The notes beneath the pieces are model-generated. The model was not told where the DNA came from, made no database searches, and saw only the letters and a list, made by a program, of their open reading frames with translations. Positions 26,741-37,001 of a stretch of 64,000 nucleotides of DNA are shown here, piece by piece. A program made the position numbers and the translations under genes. Source of the DNA: Chloroflexota bacterium (lineage in GTDB: Bacteria; Chloroflexota; Anaerolineae; Anaerolineales; UBA4823); NCBI GenBank assembly GCA_029557965.1, contig JAKQIM010000025.1:1-64000 (forward strand), written 5' to 3'. Positions within the stretch are counted from its first letter, which is position 1. The number at the start of each line of letters is the position of its first letter.

Positions 26741-27742
26741 ATGCAACCAGACGGATCATCTTTTGCTTTGCCGGCTTTCTTTGTCGGGCCAATCCCAGTC
26801 TATGGGACTGCGGTCTTATCGCCGATGGACGGCTATTCGGATCTGCCGTTCCGTTCAATTTGTCGCGAGCTGGGATCAGCCATGAGCTACAGCGAGTTCA
26901 TTGGCGCTATAGGCATCTTGGGCGGCTACCCTCACCTGGAGGATAAGCTGGTGTATTTGCCGCAAGAGCATCCGGTGGTGTACCAGATCTTCGACAATGA
27001 CCCCGATCGCCTTCTTGAAGCAGCCTTGCATTTAGAAGCGGGCCAGATTGCACCGGGTTACAAGCCGGATATCATCGATGTCAACCTGGGCTGCTCTGAT
27101 CGCAGCGTGTCAAACCGCGGGGCGGGGGCCGGGCTGCTGCGTACCCCCCACCTGATCGCTGAAATCTTCCAGAAATTAACCCGCCACCTGCACCTGCCTG
27201 TGACCGCCAAGATACGCCTGGGCTGGGATCATGCCAGCCGCAATTACCTCGAAGTTGCCCGCATACTCGAAGACAACGGCGCGGCTTTGATCGCCGTGCA
27301 TGGGCGTACCAGATCTCAGGGTTATACGGGGAAAGCAGATTGGGATGCCATTGCAGAGGTGGTGCAGGCCGTTTCGATTCCGGTTTTGGGCAACGGCGAT
27401 GTGCGCACGGTTGCCGATATGGACCGCTTGAAGGCCCACACGGGCTGCGCCGGGGTGATGATTGGCCGGTCGGCAGTGGCTAACCCCTGGCTCTTTGCGC
27501 GCCTGGATCGCGGGCAGGTTGCTTTGGATCAGGTGCGCAGCACCATGTACGCCCACTTACAGCGCAACCTGGATTACTTCGGCCCTCATTTGGGGCTGCT
27601 GCGCTTCCGCAAGAACGCCGATACCTACCTGAGACCTTACAGCCTCTTTTCTGAGCTCCGTCACAGCTTGTTGACCACCACCGATGTGGATCAATTTAAA
27701 GTTTTGGTAGAAAAAGTACTATCCAGTCCGTTTATCGCCTGA
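26741..27742 (+). CDS. dus: tRNA-dihydrouridine synthase
   Basis: The protein has 333 residues from ATG 26741, with a GGGAGGA ribosome site; the longer frame to 26591 would cross the promoter. The FMN-binding TIM barrel shows 'AVLSPMDGYSDLPFRSICRE' near the start, 'VNLGCSDRSVSNRGAGAGLL' (the N-x-G-C-x motif; Cys as catalytic acid), 'TAKIRLGWD', 'IAVHGRTRSQGYTGKADWDA' and 'VLGNGDV'. It reduces uridines in tRNA using NADPH via FMN. Assignment to DusA, B or C is not attempted. It is divergent from fadR, whose operator lies in the shared upstream region. Confidence 0.93.
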   Translation: MQPDGSSFALPAFFVGPIPVYGTAVLSPMDGYSDLPFRSICRELGSAMSYSEFIGAIGILGGYPHLEDKLVYLPQEHPVVYQIFDNDPDRLLEAALHLEAGQIAPGYKPDIIDVNLGCSDRSVSNRGAGAGLLRTPHLIAEIFQKLTRHLHLPVTAKIRLGWDHASRNYLEVARILEDNGAALIAVHGRTRSQGYTGKADWDAIAEVVQAVSIPVLGNGDVRTVADMDRLKAHTGCAGVMIGRSAVANPWLFARLDRGQVALDQVRSTMYAHLQRNLDYFGPHLGLLRFRKNADTYLRPYSLFSELRHSLLTTTDVDQFKVLVEKVLSSPFIA

Positions 27743-27754
27743 TCTTCCCACTCC

Positions 27755-28624
27755 TTACTTAACCCCCGCAAACAAATCATCCTCGCGCAGGCCCGGGTCG
27801 GCCGGAGGGTAAGCGCGCATATAGTGCTCATCCTGGGCCATCCAATTGCGCAGAAACCCCAGCAGGCTGAAGCGCTGAGGGGTTAACCCGCCAAGCTGGC
27901 TGGCATGGCAGGCGCTGGCGGTGTCTTTCTTGCGCCGCACCTGGTTACAGCGGATGCGGGCGTGGACAGGAAAATTGCCGTCTTCGACGATCGAGGCCAT
28001 ATCGATATCTTTGTTACGGCCCAGGCGGTGCGGGTCCATTCCCAGCAGGGGCGCCACGTGGACCAAAAAGCGCAGGTAACCCTTACCCACCGTGTAATAA
28101 TAAAGCTTTTGCACCTGGTGCGGCGGCAGGCTGCCGGCAAAGGCCGGGTCAGCCGCCAGGTGAAAAGCCTGGACGGCAGCCTGGTGAATGGCAATATGAT
28201 CGGGGTGCTTATAGCCGCCGATCGGGTCAAAGGTAATGATCACTTGAGGGCGGAGTTGTCGGATATAAGGCACCAGCCGGGCGGCAACGTTTTCAACCGG
28301 TTGGGCTGCCAGGGCGTTGGGATGCTGGTTATCCGGCGAGCCAGCCATCCCCGAATCGCGGTAGTTCAAGAATTGCACACTTGCCAATCCTAACACATCG
28401 GTTGCACAGCGCAGTTCGGCCTCCCGCCGCTCGGCGATCGATTGATAGCCATCCAGGCAGTCTGCATCCATTTCTCCGGCCTCGCCGCGCGTGGCGCAGA
28501 TGAGGTGTACCTGCACGCCGCGCTCAGCGTATAAGGCCAGGGTGCCGCCGGTGCCAAAGGTTTCATCGTCAGGGTGGGCCAGAATGGCCATCAGTGTGCG
28601 GGTTGTGTCAACAGGTGGGATCAT
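27755..28624 (-). CDS. PIG-L family deacetylase (MshB/BshB-like)
   Basis: This 289-residue enzyme starts at ATG 28624, 4 nt after the upstream MoeB-rhodanese stop; the longer frame overlaps that gene without reason. The zinc-site motifs 'AILAHPDDETFGTGG' and 'YKHPDHIAIHQAA' are typical of the PIG-L/LmbE fold, which removes N-acetyl groups from amino sugars or cleaves thiol conjugates. Its place at the end of a cysK-cysE-moeB transcript suggests a role linked to cysteine or a low-molecular-weight thiol, as for MshB, BshB or Mca (inference). No glycosyltransferase or Cys ligase partner is seen nearby. Confidence 0.85.
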   Translation of the reverse strand: MIPPVDTTRTLMAILAHPDDETFGTGGTLALYAERGVQVHLICATRGEAGEMDADCLDGYQSIAERREAELRCATDVLGLASVQFLNYRDSGMAGSPDNQHPNALAAQPVENVAARLVPYIRQLRPQVIITFDPIGGYKHPDHIAIHQAAVQAFHLAADPAFAGSLPPHQVQKLYYYTVGKGYLRFLVHVAPLLGMDPHRLGRNKDIDMASIVEDGNFPVHARIRCNQVRRKKDTASACHASQLGGLTPQRFSLLGFLRNWMAQDEHYMRAYPPADPGLREDDLFAGVK

Positions 28625-28628
28625 AAGT

Positions 28629-29783
28629 TCAATAGATCGGCAGGCTGGGATCCACTTCTCTGGCCCAGGCATTGATGCCGCCTTTCAAGTTTTTGAGTTT
28701 GTGAAATCCGGCCCCGGCCATCAGCTCGAGGGCGCGCTTAGAGCGGATGCCGGCCTTGCAGAACAAGACAATTTCTTGGCTTGGGTCCAGCTCTGATATG
28801 CGGGCGGCCAACTGGCCCAAGGGGATTACCCGGGCTCCCGGTAAGCTGGAGATCGCCAGCTCATGCGGCTCGCGTACATCCACCAGGCAGAGCGTTTCGC
28901 CGCGCCGCAGGCGTTCGTCCAGTTCGCTGGCGGTGATATCCCATTCTGGCCCGGCTGAGCCGGTTTCAGGGCCATGGCCTGGCACACCGCAAAAAGCCTC
29001 ATAATCCATCAGCTCGCTCACGCTCGGGTCGGTTCCGCAAACCTTACAGCCCGGATTTTTGTGCAGCCTGATGAATTCAAACGACATTTCAAGGGCGTTG
29101 TAGAGCAGCAGCTTGCCCACCAGCGGCTCGCCGATGCCCAATAACAGCTTAATGGCCTCGGTGGCTTGCAAGGTTCCGATGGTGCCAGGTAGCACCCCCA
29201 ACACGCCGCTGTCGCCGCAAGAGGGTGCCAGCCCAGGAGGAGGCGGCGCAGGGAAGAGACAACGGTAGCACGGCCCGCAGCGGGCGTCAAACACGCTGAC
29301 CTGGCCTTCGAAGCGGTAGATGGCCCCGTAAACATTGGGCTTGCCCGTCAGAACGCACAGGTCATTGGTCAGGTAGCGGGTCGGGAAGTTGTCGCTGGCA
29401 TCCAGGATCAGATCGTAATCTGCAGCCACCTGGCGGGCGTTGGCCGAAGTGAGGGGCTCTGGGTAAGCGTCTACCTGGATGCCTGGGTTCAAGTCTAGCA
29501 TGCGGCTGCGAGCTGAATCCACCTTAAGCTGGTTCAATGTGGATGTGCCGTGGATGACCTGGCGCTGCAGGTTAGAAAACTCCACCCGGTCGTAATCTAC
29601 CAGGCCAATATGCCCAACCCCGGCAGCCGCAAGGTACAGGGCTGCCGGAGACCCCAACCCGCCCGCCCCCACTACCAGAACCGAGGTGTGTTTGAGCCTG
29701 CACTGGCCTTCTAATCCAATTTCGGGGATGAGCAGGTGGCGCGAGTAGCGCAAGATTTCTTCATGAGAGAGGCCGGTAGCCAT
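28629..29783 (-). CDS. moeB: MoeB/ThiF-type adenylyltransferase with rhodanese domain
   Basis: The protein has 384 residues. The E1-like domain spans residues 5-245: ATP site 'VLVVGAGGLGSPAALYLAAAG', two zinc-binding pairs (CGPCYRC and PGCKVC), and 'SCGDSGVLGVLPGTIG'. A rhodanese domain follows at about 280-380 with active Cys in 'VLFCKAGIRSKRA'. Such MoeZ/MoeBR proteins activate the C-terminus of a small sulfur carrier (MoaD, ThiS or CysO type) and give it sulfur as thiocarboxylate. The cysK-cysE neighbours suggest a carrier-based cysteine route or thiolation of another carrier. No carrier protein gene is visible in the window. Confidence 0.92.
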   Translation of the reverse strand: MATGLSHEEILRYSRHLLIPEIGLEGQCRLKHTSVLVVGAGGLGSPAALYLAAAGVGHIGLVDYDRVEFSNLQRQVIHGTSTLNQLKVDSARSRMLDLNPGIQVDAYPEPLTSANARQVAADYDLILDASDNFPTRYLTNDLCVLTGKPNVYGAIYRFEGQVSVFDARCGPCYRCLFPAPPPPGLAPSCGDSGVLGVLPGTIGTLQATEAIKLLLGIGEPLVGKLLLYNALEMSFEFIRLHKNPGCKVCGTDPSVSELMDYEAFCGVPGHGPETGSAGPEWDITASELDERLRRGETLCLVDVREPHELAISSLPGARVIPLGQLAARISELDPSQEIVLFCKAGIRSKRALELMAGAGFHKLKNLKGGINAWAREVDPSLPIY

Positions 29784-29841
29784 ACAATTGTGTATTATAA
29801 CGTGAGTTCAGGTTGGCGGAACCCCTTGTCCCGAACTCACA

Positions 29842-30621
29842 TTATATCGAGAAATCCTCCCCGCGCCAGGCGCCAAATTGTGGCGCGTGAACGTGAACGT
29901 GGTCTGCATGTAGGGCAGGGGTGGTCTCGTGCCCATTCAGACGGTTTTCAAGGGCCTCAACGCGCTGCATAAGCGCGGGCAGTGTGGTCCCCATCAGGTC
30001 CGGTAGGGCGGTATGGTTCAGGTCGGGGGCGTCGGAGGAACGGTGCGGCTTGCTGCGCGAAACGATCTGCCCTGGCACGCCCACCACCACCGAATTCGGC
30101 GGTACTGGCTTGACCACCACGGCGTTGGCCCCAATACGACTGTCTGCACCGATGGTGATGGCCCCTAACACTTTGGCACCTGCGCCAATTACTACCCGGT
30201 CGCCGATGGTTGGGTGACGCTTGCCTTTCTGCAGGCTGGTGCCGCCCAGGGTCACACCGTGGTACAGGGTGACCTGGCTGCCGATCTCGGCTGTTTCGCC
30301 GATCACTACGCCCATGCCGTGATCGATGAAGAACCCCTCGCCCACGGTAGCGCCGGGGTGGATTTCAATGCCGGTCAGGCCGCGCACCAATTGCGATACC
30401 ATGCGCCCCAAGAGTTTGAGGCGGTGCGTCCATAGCCAATGCGACAGGCGGTGCCCCCACAAGGCATGCAGGCCGGGGTAATTCAACAGCACTTCGAGCG
30501 TACTGCGTGCCGCCGGGTCGCGTTCAAAGATGGCCTGGATATCTTGCCTGAGCGTCTGCAAAAGGCCGGGTTTGCGCCGGGCAGGGCTGGTTGAGAGTGA
30601 GCCTAACGTCTTGGCTTCCAT
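29842..30621 (-). CDS. cysE: Serine O-acetyltransferase
   Basis: This 259-residue enzyme makes O-acetylserine from serine and acetyl-CoA. The left-handed beta-helix hexapeptide region is clear from residue about 110 ([20 protein letters not shown], then [20 protein letters not shown], then [20 protein letters not shown]). The catalytic His and Asp lie in 'FIDHGMG'. A short helical N-domain is present. The C-terminal 60 residues (after GQIVSRSKP) are polar and low in structure, longer than usual. It lies 3 nt after cysK and should be co-transcribed with it. Confidence 0.95.
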   Translation of the reverse strand: MEAKTLGSLSTSPARRKPGLLQTLRQDIQAIFERDPAARSTLEVLLNYPGLHALWGHRLSHWLWTHRLKLLGRMVSQLVRGLTGIEIHPGATVGEGFFIDHGMGVVIGETAEIGSQVTLYHGVTLGGTSLQKGKRHPTIGDRVVIGAGAKVLGAITIGADSRIGANAVVVKPVPPNSVVVGVPGQIVSRSKPHRSSDAPDLNHTALPDLMGTTLPALMQRVEALENRLNGHETTPALHADHVHVHAPQFGAWRGEDFSI

Positions 30622-30624
30622 AAG

Positions 30625-31557
30625 CTATTCTCCTAAGTTTGCGAATAAGGCAGTGCTCAAATAGCGCTCGCCAAAGGATGGGATGATGACCACGATCAGC
30701 TTGGAGGCGTTTTCGGGGCGAGATGCCACTTGCAAAGCGGCCCAGGTGGCGGCACCCGATGAGATGCCCACCAGAAGCCCTTCTTCCTTTGCCATGCGCC
30801 GGGCGGTTTCAAAGGCATCTTCATTCTTGACGCGCACGATCTCGTCGATCACCTGGGTATTGAGCACCTCAGGGATAAACCCGGCCCCGATGCCCTGGAT
30901 CATGTGGGGGCCTTTGGGCGCGCCTGAGAGCACAGCCGATGCATCTGGCTCAACTGCCACCACGCGGAACGAAGGTTTGCGGGCCTTCAGGGCCTCGCCC
31001 ACGCCGGTTATCGTGCCGCCCGTGCCCACACCTGCCACCAAGATATCGGCCTGCCCATCAGTGTCACGCCAGATCTCTTCGGCGGTAGTGAGGCGGTGAA
31101 CATTGGGGTTGGCGGGATTTTTGAACTGCATGGGGATGAAGCAGCGCGGGTCTGAGGCTGCCAGTTCTTCTGCTTTGCGAATGGCGCCGCCCATGCCCTC
31201 GCTCCCCGGGGTTAAGATCAGCTCTGCGCCGTACGCCCTCAACAGCATGCGGCGTTCTTTGCTCATCGAGTCGGGCATGGTCAAGACGCATTTATAACCC
31301 TTGGCAGCGCACACCATCGCCAGGGCAATGCCCGTGTTGCCGCTGGTTGGCTCGACGATGATGGTATCTGGCCCAATTTGCCCGGCCTCTTCAGCCGCGG
31401 CGATCATGGCGGCGCCAATGCGGTCTTTGACCGAATGGGCCGGGTTGAAAAATTCTAACTTGGCAATCACCTGGGCCGGCAGCCCATCTGCCAGGCGTTG
31501 GATGCGTACCAGGGGGGTGTTGCCGATCAAGTCTGTGACGTTATTTGCGATTTTCAT
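30625..31557 (-). CDS. cysK: Cysteine synthase A
   Basis: This 310-residue PLP enzyme forms cysteine from O-acetylserine and sulfide. Start ATG 31557 is chosen because the fold begins directly ([19 protein letters not shown]), with AAAGGA upstream. The PLP Lys is in '[14 protein letters not shown]', the phosphate-binding loop is '[13 protein letters not shown]', and the substrate loop is '[12 protein letters not shown]'. It leads a four-gene operon with cysE, moeB-rhodanese and PIG-L genes. A promoter and a long structured leader lie upstream, so attenuation control is likely. Confidence 0.96.
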   Translation of the reverse strand: MKIANNVTDLIGNTPLVRIQRLADGLPAQVIAKLEFFNPAHSVKDRIGAAMIAAAEEAGQIGPDTIIVEPTSGNTGIALAMVCAAKGYKCVLTMPDSMSKERRMLLRAYGAELILTPGSEGMGGAIRKAEELAASDPRCFIPMQFKNPANPNVHRLTTAEEIWRDTDGQADILVAGVGTGGTITGVGEALKARKPSFRVVAVEPDASAVLSGAPKGPHMIQGIGAGFIPEVLNTQVIDEIVRVKNEDAFETARRMAKEEGLLVGISSGAATWAALQVASRPENASKLIVVIIPSFGERYLSTALFANLGE

Positions 31558-31582
31558 GCTAGTTTTTCCTTTGATTAAAATA

Positions 31583-31731
31583 AAACGACCAACAGGCACC
31601 AAAAAAGGTGGCGCAAGCCATGGCAGCAAAAGCCTGCCAACCTTCCGCATTGACATGCGGGGCTGCAACCACCTTCTTGTTTAGCTGTTGGTCGTCCGGT
31701 TTCCCGGTTGGGTCTAAAGCAAGGAGGTGGC
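31583..31731 (-). ncRNA. Structured leader RNA of the cysK operon, candidate attenuator or riboswitch
   Basis: Minus-strand folding elements, in 5' to 3' order: a GGTTGG/CCAACC stem, a CCGG-GAAA-CCGG tetraloop hairpin, then CGACCAACAG (31694-31685) pairing across about 90 nt with CTGTTGGTCG (31595-31586). Inside it, AAGGTGG pairs with CCACCTT followed by TTTT, enclosing a CCGCAT-GTCA-ATGCGG hairpin and a GGCAG/CTGCC hairpin. The AAGGTGG...CCACCTTTTTT stem looks like an intrinsic terminator about 45 nt before cysK. A Cys T-box is one option, since GGTGG precedes the terminator, but the full T-box sequence is not seen. Class unassigned. Confidence 0.5.
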
Positions 31732-31807
31732 TACCAACCCCGCCTCAGACACATGCAAGTTAACATCAGGATACTCCGTCTGTGTATTTAGGACAATTCT
31801 AGTGGCA

Positions 31808-31835
31808 ATTATATCCAGGAAGGCCAAATTGTCAA
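31808..31835 (-). promoter_or_regulatory. Sigma70 consensus promoter of the cysK operon
   Basis: TTGACA (31835-31830) and TATAAT (31813-31808) on the minus strand are separated by 16 nt. Both hexamers are perfect. Transcription would begin near 31801, giving a leader of about 240 nt before the cysK ATG. Confidence 0.85.
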
Positions 31836-31846
31836 TAGATGTTGGG

Positions 31847-33178
<1,332 letters not shown>

Positions 33179-33219
33179 TTGGACTCTCCTTGAAGTGATT
33201 TTTTTAATTATACCGAAGA

Positions 33220-34278
33220 TTACGGGCTGAGCAGAATCTCGAAGCTGGCTAGCTGCCGGATACCCACAATGCGCCGGCCGGTCTCTTTGACGATCAGGCG
33301 CGCCCAGGTCGTCTCAGTGACCAGGTAATTTATCGTGCTGTTAAAAGCAGCATAGTTGCCGTCTTCTCCGCCGGTGAGGTAGATGTCGCTGGTACCTACC
33401 ACTTTGCCATTGGTAGTGACCAACTCAATATTTAAGATCGAGATCTCGCTGAGGCGAGCCAGGCCGCTGATGGTGAGCTTACCCCCTTGGATCAGGTGGT
33501 TGGGGGCCGGCTCTCGGATGACGATGGGCTGCATCAGGTCGCCGGGTGGATTGATTTCATTCTCACCTACTTGCAGCAGCAGCAGGTCTACCGACGCAAC
33601 GGCAACTGGGCGGTCTTGGGCGTCAAAAGTGCTGATACGAAGCTGCCCTACTTCAGACAATCGCGACAGCTCAAATTCATATTCATCAGCAAGGTAAATA
33701 AATGATAACGGCTCACTGACAAAATTGTGCAGATCGCGCAGCAGCAGGCGGGGCTGTTGGCCTGTGCTCAGCGGCTCAATCCACAGTTCAACCACGTAAT
33801 ACCCTCCAGGCACGGTGTTGATCGTTGCACCTACCAACAGCGGGCTGATAACCTTTGACATGGGGCCGAGCGAGTAGATCTGGATATCCGCCAGAGGAAT
33901 GCCAGGCGTCATGGTCACGGTGGGGGTTTGGCTTGGGCGGCGTGTGTTGGTGGGCGAAGGGGTTGGCAGGGCGGAGGTGGGGGTATCGGTTGGCGCAAGG
34001 CTCGTCGCCGGGGTGATGCTGGGGCTGGCTGAAGCCGGGGTAGGGTTGGGCGTTGATGGGGCTGGGTTGGTGGGCCGGGCTTGGGTTATGCCAGTGGCCA
34101 ACAAAGGCAGGGCTGTTTCTGTAGCTGCCCGCTGGGCAGCTTGGGCCGTCACTGCCACCACCGTGGGCAGGTACTCGGTAGGGATGGGGGTGGGCAGGTC
34201 GGGGCCAGTTAAACCAGAGCAGCCGCCCAGCAGGACGGCCAATACCAGCAAAAGCAGGGTGGCGAGGCGCGTTTTCAT
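33220..34278 (-). CDS. Lipoprotein of unknown function with Pro/Thr/Ser-rich spacer
   Basis: The protein has 352 residues. ATG 34278 is chosen over a TTG at 34296 because it opens directly into a signal peptide (MKTRLATLLLLVLAVLLGGC). The lipobox is LGGC, so it is anchored by lipid on the outer face of the membrane. Residues about 30-120 form a spacer rich in Pro, Thr and Ser with repeats such as 'TPTPSASPT'-like runs. The C-terminal 230 residues are beta-rich (IYSLGPMSKVISPLLVGATI to GIRQLASFEILLSP) and may be an immunoglobulin-like or adhesive domain. I assign no function. It lies between kamA and the M32 peptidase. Confidence 0.8.
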   Translation of the reverse strand: MKTRLATLLLLVLAVLLGGCSGLTGPDLPTPIPTEYLPTVVAVTAQAAQRAATETALPLLATGITQARPTNPAPSTPNPTPASASPSITPATSLAPTDTPTSALPTPSPTNTRRPSQTPTVTMTPGIPLADIQIYSLGPMSKVISPLLVGATINTVPGGYYVVELWIEPLSTGQQPRLLLRDLHNFVSEPLSFIYLADEYEFELSRLSEVGQLRISTFDAQDRPVAVASVDLLLLQVGENEINPPGDLMQPIVIREPAPNHLIQGGKLTISGLARLSEISILNIELVTTNGKVVGTSDIYLTGGEDGNYAAFNSTINYLVTETTWARLIVKETGRRIVGIRQLASFEILLSP

Positions 34279-34312
34279 ACTGGGCGGCTTACTCAAAACA
34301 GGATCACGGGGT

Positions 34313-35821
34313 TTAGAACCCGTAGATCGAGCGATACTTCTCCGTCAGATAACGCAGGTAGGGCGCCGGGTCGATCTTGGTGCCGGTGATCCGTTTGACC
34401 AGTTCTTGCGGCTCGTATTTTGAGCCATACTGGTGCACCTTTTCAGTCAACCAGCCGCGCAGGGCAGCGAACTCACCGCGACGGATTTGATCGGGCAGAT
34501 CGGGAATGTCTGTGTTGATGCACTCCCAAAGCTGGCCCGAGACGAGGTTCCCAAGGGCATAGGTAGAGAAGTAACCGATCATGCCTCCCGACCAATGCAC
34601 GTCTTGGAGGACACCCTTGCTATCGTTGGGGGGCGTCAGGCCCAGGTATTCTTGCATGCGGGCGTTCCAGGCTTCCGGCAGGTCTTTGACCGCCAGCTTG
34701 CCTTCTAACACGGCAATCTCTAATTCCAGGCGCAGCATCACGTGCATGTTGTAAGTGGCTTCATCTGCTTCAACGCGGATCAGAGATGGCTCTACCTTGT
34801 TAACGCCTTTGTAGAAGGCTTCCAGCGAAACATTGCCCAACTGTGCCGGGAAAGTTTGCTGCAGGCGGGGGTAGAAATGCTGCCAGAACGGCAGCGACCG
34901 TCCGACCAGGTTTTCCCACATGCGTGACTGCGACTCGTGAATCGCCAATGATGTGCCGCCAGCCAGGGGCGTGCGCTCGTAGTGTTGGTTGACACCCAGC
35001 TCGTACATGGCGTGCCCGCCCTCGTGCAGGGTGCTGAACAAGGCAGACCCCAGGTTATCGGGGATGATGCGGGTGGTGATGCGCACATCGTTGATGCTGA
35101 AGTTTGTGGTGAAGGGGTGGGCGGCGCGGTCTTGGCGGCTGCGCTTCCAATCATAGCCGATCTGGTTGAGCACCTGCACACCAAAATCCCACTGCTTTGC
35201 GTCTTCGTACTGCTGATGCAAGAAGGCATCCTCTACCTGCGGGCGGGCCTTGATCGCTTGCAGCAGTTCGACCTGCCGGGGGCGCAGGGCCTCGAAGATC
35301 GCCTTGACATCGGCGGTTTTCAGCCCTGGTTCAAATTCGTCCAGCAGCGGGTCATAAACATGGTCGTAGGGTGCAAAGCAGTCGGCAAAGCGCCGGCGCA
35401 GCTCAAAGATTTTCTCCAGCGAGGGTCTAAAGCTCTCGAAATCATTATTGGCACGCGCCTGCTCCCATACCTGGTGGGCGCTGGACGTGACCTGGCTGAA
35501 TTCCACCACCAGGTCGATGGGCACTTTGGTGGCTTTATCATACTGGCGCTTGGTCACTTGGATCAGCCGGACATCGTCTGAATCTGGGTCGCCCTGGGCA
35601 GCAAAGGGGGCCAGGTCGTCGAGCAGTTTACCGAGCACCTCTGATGTGCGGTTTTCGTGAGCCAATCGCCCGATGGTGGCGATTTGGTTGCCGCGTGCCT
35701 CCGCACCCTCTTGGGGCATGTAACACTGCATATCCCAATGCAAGAGCGACATAGCATTATCGAGATCGGCAATCTCGTTAAGGATCTGTTTTAGCTTTTC
35801 AAGCTTGGGGTCAGTGGTCAT
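34313..35821 (-). CDS. Carboxypeptidase, M32 family (Taq-type)
   Basis: This 502-residue zinc carboxypeptidase starts at ATG 35821; a longer frame to 35947 overlaps the upstream gene. The HEXXH motif is in 'FSTLHEGGHAMYELG', and further M32 hallmarks are 'IHESQSRMWENLVGRSLPFW' and 'GYFSTYALGNLVSGQ'. It removes C-terminal residues from peptides in the cytoplasm; no signal peptide is seen. It is 4 nt behind the SerA-type gene, so likely shares its transcript. Length and motifs are complete. Confidence 0.95.
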   Translation of the reverse strand: MTTDPKLEKLKQILNEIADLDNAMSLLHWDMQCYMPQEGAEARGNQIATIGRLAHENRTSEVLGKLLDDLAPFAAQGDPDSDDVRLIQVTKRQYDKATKVPIDLVVEFSQVTSSAHQVWEQARANNDFESFRPSLEKIFELRRRFADCFAPYDHVYDPLLDEFEPGLKTADVKAIFEALRPRQVELLQAIKARPQVEDAFLHQQYEDAKQWDFGVQVLNQIGYDWKRSRQDRAAHPFTTNFSINDVRITTRIIPDNLGSALFSTLHEGGHAMYELGVNQHYERTPLAGGTSLAIHESQSRMWENLVGRSLPFWQHFYPRLQQTFPAQLGNVSLEAFYKGVNKVEPSLIRVEADEATYNMHVMLRLELEIAVLEGKLAVKDLPEAWNARMQEYLGLTPPNDSKGVLQDVHWSGGMIGYFSTYALGNLVSGQLWECINTDIPDLPDQIRRGEFAALRGWLTEKVHQYGSKYEPQELVKRITGTKIDPAPYLRYLTEKYRSIYGF

Positions 35822-35825
35822 CAGA

Positions 35826-36767
35826 CTAGACAACTTTCCAGCGCAGCGGCTCACCGCGCAGTGCCGCCAGGATTTCAGAAGCAATGTCTTCTGCTGCCCG
35901 AACCTGGGCCTCGGCGGTCTGGGCGCCGATGTGCGGCGTGGCGACAACTTTGGGATGGGCTACCAGGGCGGTCAAGCCAGGCGGTTCCTTGGCGTAAACA
36001 TCCAGGCCCACGCCGGCTACCTGGCCCGATTCGAGGGCTGCCAGCAGGGCGGTTTCGTCGATGATGTTGCCGCGGGCTGTGCAGATGATGCGCACGCCGC
36101 GCTTCATCTGGGCAATGGTCTGCCCGTTGATCATGTTGCGGCTTTCATCGGTCAATGGAATGTGCAGGCTGATGTAATCCGAGCGCGCATACAGCTCATC
36201 CAGCGAGACGGGCTCAAAGCCCAGGCTGCGGATTTCATCCGAAGTGCGAAGCTTGTCATAACCGAGCACGGTCATGCCCATTGCCACGGCGCGTTTGGCC
36301 AGCGCAGAGCCGATGTTCCCCGTCCCAATAATGCCCAGGGTCTTGCCGTCTAGCTCAACGCCTTTCAGTTCCTTCTTCAGCCACTGGCCGCTTTTCATGG
36401 AGGCGTCGGATGTGGTGATGGAATGTGCCAGGGCCAGCATCAGGCTCAGGGCCAGTTCGGCCACAGCCACTGAAGTTGACTTGGGGGCATTGACCACGCG
36501 CACATTGTGGGCCGCGGCTGCCGCCAGGTTGATGTTATCTACGCCAACCCCGGCGCGTCCGACCACTTTGAGCTTCTTGGCGGCCTCAAATACCTCAGGC
36601 GTAACCTTGGTGCGGCTGCGGACGATCAAAGCGTCATACTCGCCGATTACCTTGAGCAGATCTTCAGCAGAGATGTCGTTCTTGTCGTCTACCTGGCAGG
36701 CGGCACTTAAGATGTTCTGTCCCTTCGAAGACAGGCCATCGGTAATCAGGACTTTCCAATTTGACAT
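35826..36767 (-). CDS. serA: D-3-phosphoglycerate dehydrogenase-type 2-hydroxyacid dehydrogenase
   Basis: This 313-residue protein has the NAD-binding motif 'KTLGIIGTGNIGSALAKRAV', the catalytic Arg in 'VKVVGRAGVGVDNI' and 'VRIICTARGNIIDETALLAA', and the Glu and His in 'PHIGAQTAEAQ'. The N-terminal catalytic unit opens 'WKVLITDGLSSKG'. It lacks the C-terminal ASB and ACT domains of allosteric SerA, so feedback control by serine through ACT is unlikely. It would feed serine to cysE, but other 2-hydroxyacid substrates remain possible. Start ATG 36767 follows GGGAG. Confidence 0.85.
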   Translation of the reverse strand: MSNWKVLITDGLSSKGQNILSAACQVDDKNDISAEDLLKVIGEYDALIVRSRTKVTPEVFEAAKKLKVVGRAGVGVDNINLAAAAAHNVRVVNAPKSTSVAVAELALSLMLALAHSITTSDASMKSGQWLKKELKGVELDGKTLGIIGTGNIGSALAKRAVAMGMTVLGYDKLRTSDEIRSLGFEPVSLDELYARSDYISLHIPLTDESRNMINGQTIAQMKRGVRIICTARGNIIDETALLAALESGQVAGVGLDVYAKEPPGLTALVAHPKVVATPHIGAQTAEAQVRAAEDIASEILAALRGEPLRWKVV

Positions 36768-37001
36768 AGCAGCTCTCCCTTTTAAAGTATGTGACAACTG
36801 TTCATGGATAAGGAACGCCCTTAAGCATGAACAATCGTAAGTTGCATGTATTTTACCCTAAAAGAGTGCCCCGCCTAGGTGGTGTAATGCGAAGGTGATT
36901 TTTATCCTATGAAATGGTGTGAATAATCGCATGACAACGGTGAAATGAAACGCGGGTACAATTATTTTCTATTCTGTGACCGATCTAGAGGAGTGAGCTT
37001 C

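Noticed and set aside
31586-31694. A MITE or other mobile palindrome, based on the 10-bp inverted ends
   Set aside because: No target-site duplication or second copy is seen in the window. The position right behind a promoter and the terminator inside favour a leader RNA.
35826-36767. SerA gene truncated by mutation
   Set aside because: The short form without ASB and ACT domains is a known natural class and ends in a normal C-terminal helix before the next gene.
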